Shown here: positions 43,550-53,121 of the stretch, one piece after another | How positions within the stretch are numbered: position 1 is the stretch's first letter | Layout of the letters: every line of letters starts with the position of its first letter | DNA from: Epiperipatus broadwayi | Taxonomy: Eukaryota; Onychophora; Udeonychophora; Euonychophora; Peripatidae | DNA length: 64,000 nt | Reading direction: 5' to 3' | NCBI GenBank assembly: GCA_028023455.1 | Contig: JAQFVV010000036.1 | Location: 5,513,576 to 5,577,575 of the forward strand | The notes under the pieces: generated by a model | Databases searched by the model: none | What the model was told of the DNA's origin: nothing | What the model saw: only the letters and a program-made list of their open reading frames with translations | Translations under genes and position numbers: made by a program

Positions 43550-44656
43550 TACACCTGGGTCTCATTTTATGCGATAGATACGTTCCTCAAAAAACATGCG
43601 CAAACAAAATCACACAAAAATAGACGTAACTTACATTGAAAAGGAGGGATGCAGTCTGTGATTTTTCAAAATTCATGTAAAAGCAAAGCACCAACGTAAA
43701 ATTACTTTAAAATTCGCGCAAAAAAAAATAAGGAAATAAAATATGACTAATAAAAAATTTCAAATTTGAAAAAAATTGTTACAAGACAAACTTTTTTTAA
43801 CTATAATATTTAATTTTATTCAAAATAATATATTTTTATGCATAAATTACAGTACAGTAATTTACATTTTTTTATACGTTTTAATTATTATCGATATTTG
43901 CTGAAAATCACGTTCGTTTGCAAACTGGTAAAAAATCAAATTTTTCACAAGAGAAAATACAACTAGCATCAACTTCACACTCATGTTGTGTCAATGGTTT
44001 TCTGGTGACAACGTTATTAGTAATTAATCTTTGAGACGATTTTATTAATTGTTTATGAAACTAACAACTAAAAATTAAATTCTTATTTTTGTCTTTAATT
44101 TTTTAATTTTCAATTCCATTTAAAAATCAAATTTCACATCACATTAATTTCAAGTCGCCATAATTTTTAATTTGTTAATTACAATTAAAAATCAGATTTT
44201 AATTTTTAATTGTCAAATTTAGTTGTGCCCACTGCTATTACTCACCTTTTAAAAATAAACTTCTGGACACTAAATGATTAATAATTGATTACGTTCTTTT
44301 TTAAAAAGCAAAAACAGAATGTGATTTAAAATGCAAACTTAACATGCACAATGTTTGAACAAATTTACATTATAATCTTGTAAAATTTAATGTGTGTATA
44401 CATAAAATGTGGAAATCATGATTTTAATTTCATTATTGCATAAAATCTTACTATTATAAAGCACTGAAAATATTGAAATTACTAAGATGAAAGTCGAATT
44501 CCAAAAATGTGCTATTACTTTCAATATAACTTAAGTGCGTGAAATTTATTATTTAAAGTAATAGCGCATGATCGGAGTTCGACTTCCGGTGAAACATGAA
44601 TCGCATAACTTCAAAATCATGTTAAATAAGTCCGCATAAAAAGAGACCCAGGTGTA
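43550..44656. mobile_element. pogo/Tigger-like MITE, 1.1 kb, TA target duplication
   Basis: The element is 43552-44654 with 22-bp terminal inverted repeats (CACCTGGGTCTCATTTTATG at the left; the inverse of the right end differs by one base). TA dinucleotides flank both ends. The subterminal region (GATACGTTCCTCAAAAAACA, ATGCGCAAACAAAAT) has the style of Tigger elements. No transposase frame inside, so non-autonomous. A smaller inverted repeat is nested at 44489-44589. Confidence 0.8.
44489..44589. repeat. nested inverted repeat inside the MITE
   Basis: GAAAGTCGAATTCC and TGTGCTATTACTTT on the left against AAAGTAATAGCGCATGATCG and GTTCGACTTCC on the right; arms about 33 bp, spacer about 33 bp. 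May be a separate insertion or part of the MITE. Confidence 0.6.
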
Positions 44657-45039
44657 TTTTAAATTGATGCACACATATAAAATTATCTATGTCTGATTAA
44701 CTGCTCATTTATCCGTTAAGTTTCAAGTTAAACATGACCAACTCTTAGTTTAAATGTAAATCAAATAAATGTTATTGCTATTACTAGATTACTTTATATT
44801 TGTTTCTGCTAATAATTTAATTAGTAGCACCTAATTATACCAAAGCGAAATTTTTTATCTAATTTACTACATGAAAAAAAAAAACTACTTTTGTTGTAAC
44901 AAACTCTCCTTATATTTCACTATTTATATTTTAATTAAGATTGTGAAAATTTTTATGTTGATTATTATTACGTTAGCAGATGATTCAATATTGAGTACAA
45001 TTTCACTCATCTTAAAAAATAGAGTGAAAGAAATAAAAT
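44657..45039. other. AT-rich spacer
   Basis: Nothing recognised; the long frame starting at 44871 is AT-rich chance sequence until it enters the Penelope fragment. Confidence 0.5.
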
Positions 45040-45348
45040 ACATAAAAGTAACAAAAAAAAACTTAAGAATTTTGCCATATAGACTCGGGCTAACATCAAC
45101 ACAAGAATTTACCAACACAGATATACATACAACAGGGTTAAAAATAAAAATAAAGGAACATCAATCTTCTGGGACCACCAAGCAGCTACAGGCCATGTAT
45201 TCGAACCCAGTTCTGCCCAAATAATTTGCACAGAGAAGAGTGATGCCAAAAGAAAGCTCAAAGAAGCTTTTTACATAGCAAATGATCGCAGTGCCATTAA
45301 TAGAAGAGAGGCATGCTGTGCTCTCTCCAAACAATGGACTAACTAATT
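45040..45348 (+). pseudogene. Penelope-like GIY-YIG endonuclease fragment
   Basis: One frame gives IKIKEHQ, and after a frameshift near 45162 another gives SIFWDHQAATGHVFEPSSAQ, then KRKLKEAFYIANDRSAINRR and ends SKQWTN with TAA at about 45346. This is the second half of a Penelope endonuclease (R-x-K-E-H helix, T-G-H, K-E-A-x-x-I). It belongs to the same subfamily as 37741-38413. Upstream reverse transcriptase is absent. Confidence 0.8.
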
Positions 45349-45475
45349 AAAAATTCAAGCGCATTTGCATATGTTTACAGTAAATTACAACAGTCTTCAT
45401 TCAGTAAAGCTATGAGTATGAGATTAGAATACTAAATCTCGAAAGCGCTAAGCAAGCATATTAAACATTATAGTA
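45349..45475 (+). repeat. Penelope-like 3' flank with conserved hairpin
   Basis: Shared with 38281-38413: TTTGCATAT, CTATGA(A/G)TATGAGA, TCTCGAAAG(C/T)GCT. Here GAGATT pairs with AATCTC (loop about 10 nt) and GAAA follows directly. Known Penelope elements carry hammerheads in their terminal repeats, but I cannot fit the CTGANGA strand here (CTATGAG), so I do not call a ribozyme. Confidence 0.4.
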
Positions 45476-46039
45476 TAATTACAGCTTCACTAACGCATGC
45501 GAAAAAATCGCATATGTATAATTATAAATTAATTTAATAATCTCAAATAAGCTAGGAGGTCTTTGGATAGTTTTATTTTAAAAAAAATCGAATGATTTAA
45601 GTGTCACGTGTGCTGCAATTAAAATCAATCTGCGGATCTTACTCTCTCCCACTGTACTATTTATTCTACGCTGAGCAATAATTATGATAATACAATAAGT
45701 ATTTTTTTACAAATTTTTAACAACACTTTGCAATCACCCAATTTCATTTTACTCTCATCTATATCATTCAAATAAAATCAATTAATATGGCATTTATAAT
45801 ATGAGAAAGATAATAGGGCATTTGTTAGAACGAATTTGAGGAAAACTTTCTTTACAATATACTTTGAGTTGTGAGGTAATAACTCTACATTAAAATCAAT
45901 ACCATTAGTCATAAACAACTGCTTAATCACCATATGATTACCATTGTCAAAAAACAATTTGTAATAAACTCGTTTTCTGTAATGCTAAATAATTACATTT
46001 TGATAAAAAAAAAAAATGGATTGTTTTAAGTGATGGAAA
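45476..46039. other. AT-rich DNA, nothing recognised
   Basis: No supported feature. Confidence 0.5.
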
Positions 46040-46335
46040 CTAAATAACAGTTAGTATATCATTGGATGGACAGTTGAAGAGTTGGAGTGTGGAGAGGATT
46101 GAAGCCTGTCCATTAAAGTATAAAGATTGGCTATCTTAATATATATCTGAGCACTTATTACATATATGTGTAGAGATGATAATCTGGACCAACTGATGAT
46201 TGCTGGTTTAGCATGAAATACGTCTATTGGTGATTATTTATCTTTTCCACATATATGTGTTCAAGTGTGTCACTGTTATGAGATAGAAAAGAGAGTGGTG
46301 GGTCGTGTGAAAGTCTGTGCTCATATACGCTATAT
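46040..46335 (+). repeat. R1 retrozyme-like repeat, copy C
   Basis: Nearly identical to R1-A over 623-910 (GATTGAAGCCTGTCCATTAA, GAGATGATAATCTGGACCAA, GTGAAAGTCTGTGCTCATAT). The 5' part of the unit is missing. Low divergence from R1-A suggests both are recent. Confidence 0.8.
46178..46238 (+). ncRNA. type I hammerhead ribozyme (R1-C)
   Basis: CTGATGA (46193-46199), GAAA (46215-46218), stem I GATAATC/GATTATT and ACCAA/TTGGT as in R1-A. Stem III carries changes (ACGTCTA instead of ACATATA), leaving one mismatch, and stem II has the same T-T at its base. Cleavage predicted after A46226. Confidence 0.62.
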
Positions 46336-46705
46336 ATTATATCTATTTTAAAATATTATTTGCAATAAGTAAGATGACTTTAAAATTTCTTCAAAATTTT
46401 TTTTATTACCAAATGTCGAAGATAAATAGGCATTTAAGATTATAAAAGTGATCTATGTTCTTTTATTTGAAAGAAGATTTTTATCAGTCATACAAAGTAC
46501 TTTAGAATTCAGATGAAAAGTTAGCATGTTAACATTTCACACATGTCAATATAATTTACTTTAACTTTTGGCAAAAATATTAAAATTGTTATATTATTTT
46601 TTAATATAATTTATATTTAAAGATATTGAAAATTTATTTCAATCAATATTAAAAACCTAGAGATTTGAATAATTCTTTGTGAATACTTTTTTTATTTTCT
46701 TTATC
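46336..46705. other. AT-rich spacer
   Basis: Nothing recognised. Confidence 0.5.
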
Positions 46706-46749
46706 TCTATATATATATATATGCGTGTGTGTGTGTGCGCGCGCGCGTA
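46706..46749. repeat. alternating purine-pyrimidine tract: (TA)n-(TG)n-(CG)n
   Basis: TATATATATATATG, then a TG run, then GCGCGCGCGCG and TATA, all strictly alternating over more than 40 bp. Such tracts, with the CG part above all, can adopt Z-DNA under negative supercoiling. The minus-strand open frame over it is incidental. Confidence 0.9.
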
Positions 46750-47284
46750 TAATAAATTGATTAATGCACTTAAGAAACTTTATAACCAATGTTTTTTTTT
46801 TTAGATTTTCTGTGCACATTACCCAAAAGCTTATTATTAAATCATGAACTATTTTCCATATATTGAAGGTGGAAATCTGTTCTGAAGATTTGCACTTCAC
46901 CTAGTGCCGATTATATAAGCATTAGAACCAGTTTGAACCCAAATTATATATAATTTTAATAGGCAATAGTATATATAGAGAAATGCATGAATACACGAAC
47001 ATTTAGTTCGTCTGCCCATTCGACTTGCACACGTGTATGTGCGTAAGAAAATTAACATTTGAAAGTTATAAAATTTTGTAATTTTTATTACAATAACTTT
47101 CTAACCAATGTATAATATATATATTTTGAAATATTTAGATTTTGTAATTAATAATTTGTATAAAAATAAAATTGTCATTTAAGAGACAAACAATAGTATT
47201 TTGGAAATTTATTATTAATAGTTTGTATAAAAGTAAACTGATATTTAAGAGTGAAACAATGCAATTGATTGGTCTTAAAATTTT
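46750..47284. other. AT-rich DNA, nothing recognised
   Basis: No supported feature. Confidence 0.5.
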
Positions 47285-47548
47285 GTGGGCAATTGGGTCA
47301 TTCTAAAAGATGCATGGAAGGTTATGGGTGCCAGAGCTTCTTTAATTAAATTTTGTTTAACCATTGTTCTGATCTTTTTCATTACCATATATGGAAATGC
47401 AAGTTTGTGTTGTGCAGTAAATCATGTTGGAGTAAAGGAAAGGACCATTTGCTTCCCCATACCTCTGGGAAGCTCATCTAGCTCACTATGCCATTGTCTG
47501 GAACATCTAAACCAAATATGTGTACTATTCAGTGATATGTTCACCTGA
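47285..47548. pseudogene. coding-like remnant of uncertain strand, unidentified
   Basis: The plus strand is open for 88 codons, beginning GNWVILKDAWKVMGARASLI. The minus strand also shows a readable frame with one stop (SRQWHSELDELPRGMGKQMV, a stop, then KLAFPYMVMKKIRTMVKQN). The minus version looks more protein-like. GC content is above the surroundings. No family recognised. Confidence 0.25.
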
Positions 47549-48461
47549 AAATGAATCTTGAATCTCTACCAATGCCTGTTTCAAACCCAAGTCTGCTTAT
47601 GATCTTGATCCACCAATTACCTCAAACCCAAAATAACATCTATATTGCCGTCAGCTAATGAACTCTAATTAATAAATTATTCTAATCCTAAACTATATTG
47701 TACACCTTTCTTTCTTTTTACTTAATTTTTAAAGCTATTATTAATAATGTCTGTGCAATTTATTCTAATGCTATCTAGATTCTTATGTTTGGGTGCTTAG
47801 TTTGTTATTCTAATTTATTTTGATATGCCAAGAAGGTATACAATCTAGTGGGTGAATTTAAATCCATCAACAATTGTTTTCTCCTATTAAATTATGGAGA
47901 TGTAAGTTTTATTTAAAGTTCATTGTTATAAACTCGCTCAGTTTTATACTTATTAGTTTATAATCATTTTATTCTTTAAATGATTGGAAGGTCTTAATGT
48001 TTATGTTTAATTGTTATCCCTAACTGCAAAATTAACCCTCATCTAATTATTAAAGTTGTTTTATCACTTTAACTAATTAAATCTCACCAAAAGTGAATTT
48101 AATATGTAATCTATGATTTTATTTTGTAAGTAATATCAGGTATCTGTGCAATGATTGCTTGTAGAAATGTAAGGAGATATTTCAGAGATGTGGGAGAGAG
48201 CAATTTATTCCTTTTTAGTTTTAAAATCTGATCCCTTGGGTGCATTTTATTAATTCTTAGTTAAGTGCCCAGGATGGTTTGTGTTTAAGCATTCTAACAC
48301 ACAGGAGAGCATCGTATAATAATCAGGTGTTTATTAATTTACCATGGTCGTTAGTGACATGAACTATTTATGTATTTTAGGCATTATGGGGTATTGTTGC
48401 AATCATTATTTATAATTTTTTTGCTTTGTCATGTATTTTGGGATCTTCAGAATGACCAATC
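47549..48461. other. AT-rich DNA, nothing recognised
   Basis: No supported feature. Confidence 0.5.
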
Positions 48462-48665
48462 CTACTCTTCATTACCTCTCTCAAAGTAAATGCATTTCCT
48501 ATTAGGGATCTTCTCCAGGCATCTCCAATTAATAAGTGTATGGAAAACATACAGATGAACCATCCCAATATGCAACTTGTGCCACTGTTCTTCAGAGATA
48601 TGACCTTGGCCATCGTGCAAGCATATTCCTTTTATACAAATATGATAGAGCCACTCAAGAGCATC
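48462..48665 (-). pseudogene. 67-codon open stretch without start codon, unidentified
   Basis: The minus frame reads DALEWLYHICIKGICLHDGQ, then GHISEEQWHKLHIGMVHLYV and ends KCIYFERGNEE before TAG. It is balanced in Trp, His, Cys and Glu, unlike chance AT-rich translation. It lacks ATG at its start and is preceded by a stop, so it would be an exon or a fragment. A GAGAGGTAATG donor-like site lies near its end. I do not recognise the family. Confidence 0.3.
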
Positions 48666-48911
48666 TTAAGTGATTTTCTTATGCGATTGTAAGCGATAAC
48701 ATGATACCACCTTTATTATTTATTACTGAATTATCTATCAACCTGCAACACTGTCTGTCATAATTGCATGTTGCTTGACATCCATTTGATTTACCTCTCT
48801 AGGTCAGATTGTGAATTACAGCTTCTTTTAAGCCGAGTCATTTTGCTCCCACACATCTGAGTGATCTCCCAACTCTTGCACACTTTTCAAATCATACATC
48901 ATGAATTCTTA
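48666..48911. other. intergenic, mildly GC-richer
   Basis: A minus-strand stretch at about 48790-48860 (MTRLKRSCNSQSDLER before GTAAAT) resembles a tiny exon but is unsupported. Confidence 0.2.

Positions 48912-48993
<82 letters not shown>
48912..48993. repeat. (TA)n microsatellite
   Basis: Two (TA)n runs with a single CA interruption. Confidence 0.95.
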
Positions 48994-48995
<2 letters not shown>

Positions 48996-49835
48996 GATTA
49001 AAGAAACTCAGTGTGAATCTGGAATATATTGAATGAGGGTTAAGCAACCATGTATTGTTGACTACCTAATTAATTCATGTTATTGTTGGCATATTTACCA
49101 CACCACCCTATATGAACAACCACACAAACTACTCTTGTTTTATATATGTAGTAATTGCATTAACTTTGTGTAATAACACAAAGATTTTATGTATTTATGT
49201 AAATTCAATGATTTATTGACCTAGTCCATAAAGTGTGTGACTTCAAATTAAACCATAATCAAATTTGTAACTACCATTGTACAGACATTCTACACACCTG
49301 TTTTGTTTATTACCATATTTAATTATTTAATAAATTTATATTATATCATTTCTCTGTATTCTTGCATTTATCATTCATTACCCGAATCTCTAGTATGACT
49401 GTTTGATTAAATTAAGTTATTTCAAATTGAATGAAAGATTTTATTAGTATTATTAATTAAACTCCCTTTGTTTAATGTTGTCTTAAACAACTTCTGGATC
49501 TGATTATTAATATATTAAGCAATAGTCTGCACCACTAATTATTTGAATATTATCCCATTCAGTTGCAATTTATTTTATTGGCCTAGTGAGGTAAAACTCT
49601 AAACTTTTGATTGGTCAATTACAGAATCAGCAGTAAAATATATATTCATCTTTTAATATTATATTCATTTTAGTTTTGTTTGTAAAAAGCAAATTAATAA
49701 TTTGTCAGAATATGAAAATGAATGAAAGTTTTCTCAAAAATTAATTTCTGCGAATAATTATAAAAATATTTTATAGTGGCAAATTTAAAAAGAATGTTAG
49801 CAACCTATTAAAAATTTTGCTTACATCAATGATTT
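48994..49835. other. AT-rich DNA, nothing recognised
   Basis: No supported feature. Confidence 0.5.
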
Positions 49836-50240
49836 TCTTTCTCAATTATGTTTGTATAAAAGTAAATAATTTTTACTAAAATAATTTATATTTTCATATT
49901 TTACCAAAATACATTATAATATGTAAATAAATGCCAGCAAAATATTCTAAAACATTAATTTTTATTTGAAAATCAAATAAAGAGCTTGGGGTAATGTAAA
50001 CTGTTGACAGATGTGAAAATTGTTGTTAGTGCTGTTTCTTTTTTCAATTTATGTTCCTGTAAAAGTATAAAATTTTTTACTAAAATCTTACTGCTTTTTC
50101 TAAAATAATTATGTTTTCAATATATTTTATGAAAAAAATTTATAATATGTAAAAAAATTCTAAAAAAAAAACACTCTAAAACATTCGTTTTCATTTTGAA
50201 ATGCAAAACAAAGAAGTTGGAGCGATGAAAAGTTATTGAC
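49836..50240 (+). repeat. diverged tandem duplication, about 205-bp unit
   Basis: CTCAATTATGTTTGTATAAA / TTCAATTTATGTTCCTGTAA, then TTTTTACTAAAAT, then TTATAATATGTAAA, CTAAAACATT, and AAAGAGCTTGGGG / AAAGAAGTTGGAG recur in order. Non-coding. Confidence 0.6.
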
Positions 50241-50490
50241 AAGCCTTAAATGATTTTCAACAAATCCCCATCTACAAAAGACCACCCTTCTACCATTGTC
50301 AAAATTTAAATTTCAAATACATTGATTTTTTTACTTGTAAAATAATTTGAGAGAGAGCAGTATCTTATGGTACTTTTTTAAGCTTTAAAATGACCATAAA
50401 TTCTTTACTGTAGCGTTAAAAATGATGGAATTCGAGCAACTTAAAGCCATGATCATTTTTAACCAGACAAGGAAGCGAATGGGTTATTGA
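50241..50490. other. AT-rich spacer
   Basis: Nothing recognised. Confidence 0.5.
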
Positions 50491-50682
50491 TTTCCAAGTC
50501 TCTTTGCTCACCCTGTTCTCATTGCTGTGTCTGGAGTAAATGACAGCCTGCTGGTATCCTCAAATGCATTGTTTCATATAGTAAGAGACCCTGGAGCATG
50601 GGCAAATATGTTAGCATTTAGTATTGTGCCAGACTTGTGTATCTCACATATTCTGGATTGCTATAATTTGCTTGGATTCTAG
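50491..50682 (+). pseudogene. 63-codon open stretch, unidentified
   Basis: Reads FPSLFAHPVLIAVSGVND, then SLLVSSNALFHIVRDPGA, ends CYNLLGF with TAG. Locally GC-richer than neighbours and free of stops, but with no start and no recognisable family. Minus-strand frames are partly open too. Confidence 0.25.
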
Positions 50683-50907
50683 GTCTTGTTGAATGAAGAC
50701 ATAATTTTGATCGGTACAATATGCATGCAATAATTAGGTTAATCGTAGAAATATATATGCTTTGAGAAAGCAAAATTTAATATATTAACTGCTAGTATTA
50801 TTATAAGTTAATGATTTTCATTGATGTGCTCTAAAATAAAGTCTTTTAATTGTCGTAGAGCAATGGTTTAAATACTCTAATGAAGACATATATGAATGTT
50901 CTTTGAT

Positions 50908-50910
<3 letters not shown>
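50683..50910. other. AT-rich spacer
   Basis: Nothing recognised. Confidence 0.5.

Positions 50911-50983
<73 letters not shown>
50911..50983. repeat. (TA)n microsatellite
   Basis: About 73 bp of pure TA. Confidence 0.97.
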
Positions 50984-50986
<3 letters not shown>

Positions 50987-51136
50987 CTACAAAGTAAATA
51001 TCACACACAAAAAAAAACCATTTAAGTATTTAGGTGCAATTAATTATTCCTTTCTTATTGTTTTCTTTAATTAGTAATCCGTATATTAATTATTAATTGG
51101 TTGAATAAAACAGAATTTTTTCATCTTTCTAGTAGT

Positions 51137-51234
51137 AAGATTAAAATTATTGTCAAGCATTGGTGGCCTAGTGGTTAGCATTCGCTTCCCGATCAATGCA
51201 TTTGACACATAAAAAAAAAAAGATTAAAATTATT
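51137..51234 (+). mobile_element. tRNA-derived SINE, copy S4, internally deleted
   Basis: Element 51152-51219 (68 bp) with the A-box region (TTGGTGGCCTAGTGGTTAGC), then a jump straight to TTCGCTTCCCGATCAATGCA and TTTGACACAT plus an A-run; the middle part and half of the B box are gone. Perfect 15-bp duplications AAGATTAAAATTATT flank it (51137-51151, 51220-51234), so the deleted form itself was inserted or the loss came after. Confidence 0.9.
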
Positions 51235-51464
51235 TTTAAAGTAATTGATCAATAGATACACTCACAAGGAAAAAAAGCTTAAAATTTGAAGAACACAACA
51301 ATTGCAAAATTTAATAACAGCCTTTTATTTCGCTATTGCCCTCTGGGTTGTTGGAAAATCCTTTTTTTACAGTGAGTTGCTTTAAAATTGTTTTATCTTT
51401 ATTGCATATATATATATAAGATTAAATACAAGAACATTATCTATACTGAACTTAATATAATTAA
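51235..51464. other. AT-rich spacer
   Basis: Nothing recognised. Confidence 0.5.
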
Positions 51465-51562
51465 AATGCCTTTGAACTTAGACTTTCAAGTTCCCTATAT
51501 CCATCTATCCACTCCATCTTATACAACCGCTACACATAATGAATTTGAAAATTGGTTGGATT
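51465..51562 (-). repeat. R1 repeat fragment, copy G (3' part only)
   Basis: TTTGAACTTAGACTTTCAAG and CCACTCCATCTTATACAA match the 3' part of R1 in reverse. No hammerhead portion. Confidence 0.5.
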
Positions 51563-52149
51563 TTTAAAAAAATATATGTTGAAGGTTTTGATAACGGTAT
51601 TGTTTAACTGTTAAGTGTTTTCATATATTCATATATATATATTGTGACGTAATTATTACTGGAGAAATTAATTTAAGATTTGAAATAAATAAATAAAAAT
51701 AGAAATAAGTAATCAATTATAAAACTAAATTCAAAATTTTGATTTATTTAAAACAATTAGTGACCTTTGTTATATATCATAAAATAACATATTTAAATAC
51801 TTTGTCATATCATTTTAAAGTTAACTTTAATGATTTGCTAATATTCATTTTTAATATCTCTATTAATAGCTTTCTAAAGAACGATTAATTGAACAAATGT
51901 ATTGTGAATATCCGTGTCTATGAATGGATTGAAACACACATCAATCCACAATATTGTTAATTTTGAAAAAGTATTTCTAGCACAAACATTTAATTTTAAT
52001 AATAGATATCAAAACATATTTATTGTAAGTTATTGCTGTAATAAATAGTTCAGTGTGAATCGGTTTAAGAAGCTTGTAATTATAAAAACTAAAGAGGTAA
52101 TTATAAAAACTAAAGCAAAAAAAAAGCATTTAAAAAAAATCTATATCTA
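51563..52149. other. AT-rich DNA, nothing recognised
   Basis: Contains a small duplication GGTAATTATAAAAACTAAAG near 52074-52113. Confidence 0.45.
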
Positions 52150-52440
52150 GAAATTATCTCTATCCTTAGACCGATTCATGTTTTTGGCATTCCTCAATGA
52201 GATGCTACGATATTTCAGATTTCAGATCTAAAATATCAACTCAAAGCCTTTACTTAACTGACAGTTAACTTTTAAGTAGACAATCTGAAATTTTCAGACA
52301 CCTATATCTTTTCAAACCCAGCTATCCAACTTAAATAGCTATATGAAACTGAGAACTATTTAGCCATACCATATATTAATAGCCTTAACAATATAACATT
52401 CTTAAGGCTTAAAAGCAAAAGCTAATTTAGTAGCTAAAAA
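52150..52440 (-). repeat. RZ-H: decayed RZ-type element
   Basis: On the minus strand TCATATAGCTATTTAAGTTG, GATAGCTGGGTTTGAAAAGA and GTGTCTGAAAATTTCAGA match the RZ-G interior (37380-37470). The hammerhead region (about 52160-52220) reads TTGAGGA, an A-rich stem II region, GAATC and GGTC: homologous but broken at both invariant boxes. Confidence 0.6.
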
Positions 52441-52985
52441 TAAATTATACATCATGTGATTTAATTTAATAAGATTGTAATTATAGATATGTATTTATTT
52501 TTCATTTGTATCATTCTAAAATCAAATGTTTTACGTTTTCTTAGAAGAATGCTTAATTACCAGCGGAAGGATTTGAGATGCCGAAAAAACATTGAAATTT
52601 TCAGAATCTAAAATTAAGTGGTATACGAAAAGGAATGAAACATAAATAGTTAAAGTGTGTGGTTATTCTGAAATATGTAACAATAATCAACTTCTTTCAA
52701 AATCAAAAAATTAAGAAGTAAATAAGACCGATCCCAGCAATGTTATTTAATATCTCAAAGCTTTTCTAAAATTCATACAAAATCTATTTCTTGAAATATT
52801 ATTCAATCTTAAGAAAAAAATTTAAACAAAATCTTGGAATCTAATGTTTATTTTTATGCACTATCTTGCCAGGAAATAGACACTAATAAATACTGAAAGA
52901 TGAGAATTTACTTAATATTTCTTTTTTTTTCCTTTTTAGTTTTAAAAACGAAAACAAAAATTTAAAAAAATGGTTATTATAACCA
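52441..52985. other. AT-rich DNA, nothing recognised
   Basis: No supported feature. Confidence 0.5.
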
Positions 52986-53121
52986 AAAAAAAAATTCTAT
53001 GCAATGCAAACTTCATTTAGCCGAGAAGTCATCGCAGTCGCCTTGCAAGCAAGTAGTTGGTTGCTGACAGTTGTGGGTTCGCCTCCCGACCGATGCTATG
53101 ACATATGAAAAAAAAAATTCT
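52986..53121 (+). mobile_element. tRNA-derived SINE, copy S5
   Basis: TTTAGCCGAGAAGTCATCGC (A box region), GCCTTGCAAGCAAGTAGTTG, TGGGTTCGCCTCCC (B box), GATGCTATGACATATG and an A-run. Flanked by AAAAAAAAATTCT on both sides, a usable but low-complexity target duplication. Closest to S1. Confidence 0.85.

Noticed and set aside
43550-44656. hAT element
   Set aside because: The flanking duplication is only TA and the TIR begins CACCTGGG, unlike the 8-bp duplication hAT element at 1315.
44871-45224. 117-codon plus-strand protein
   Set aside because: The first two thirds are AT-rich chance sequence; only the end overlaps the Penelope fragment, and in the wrong frame after 45162.
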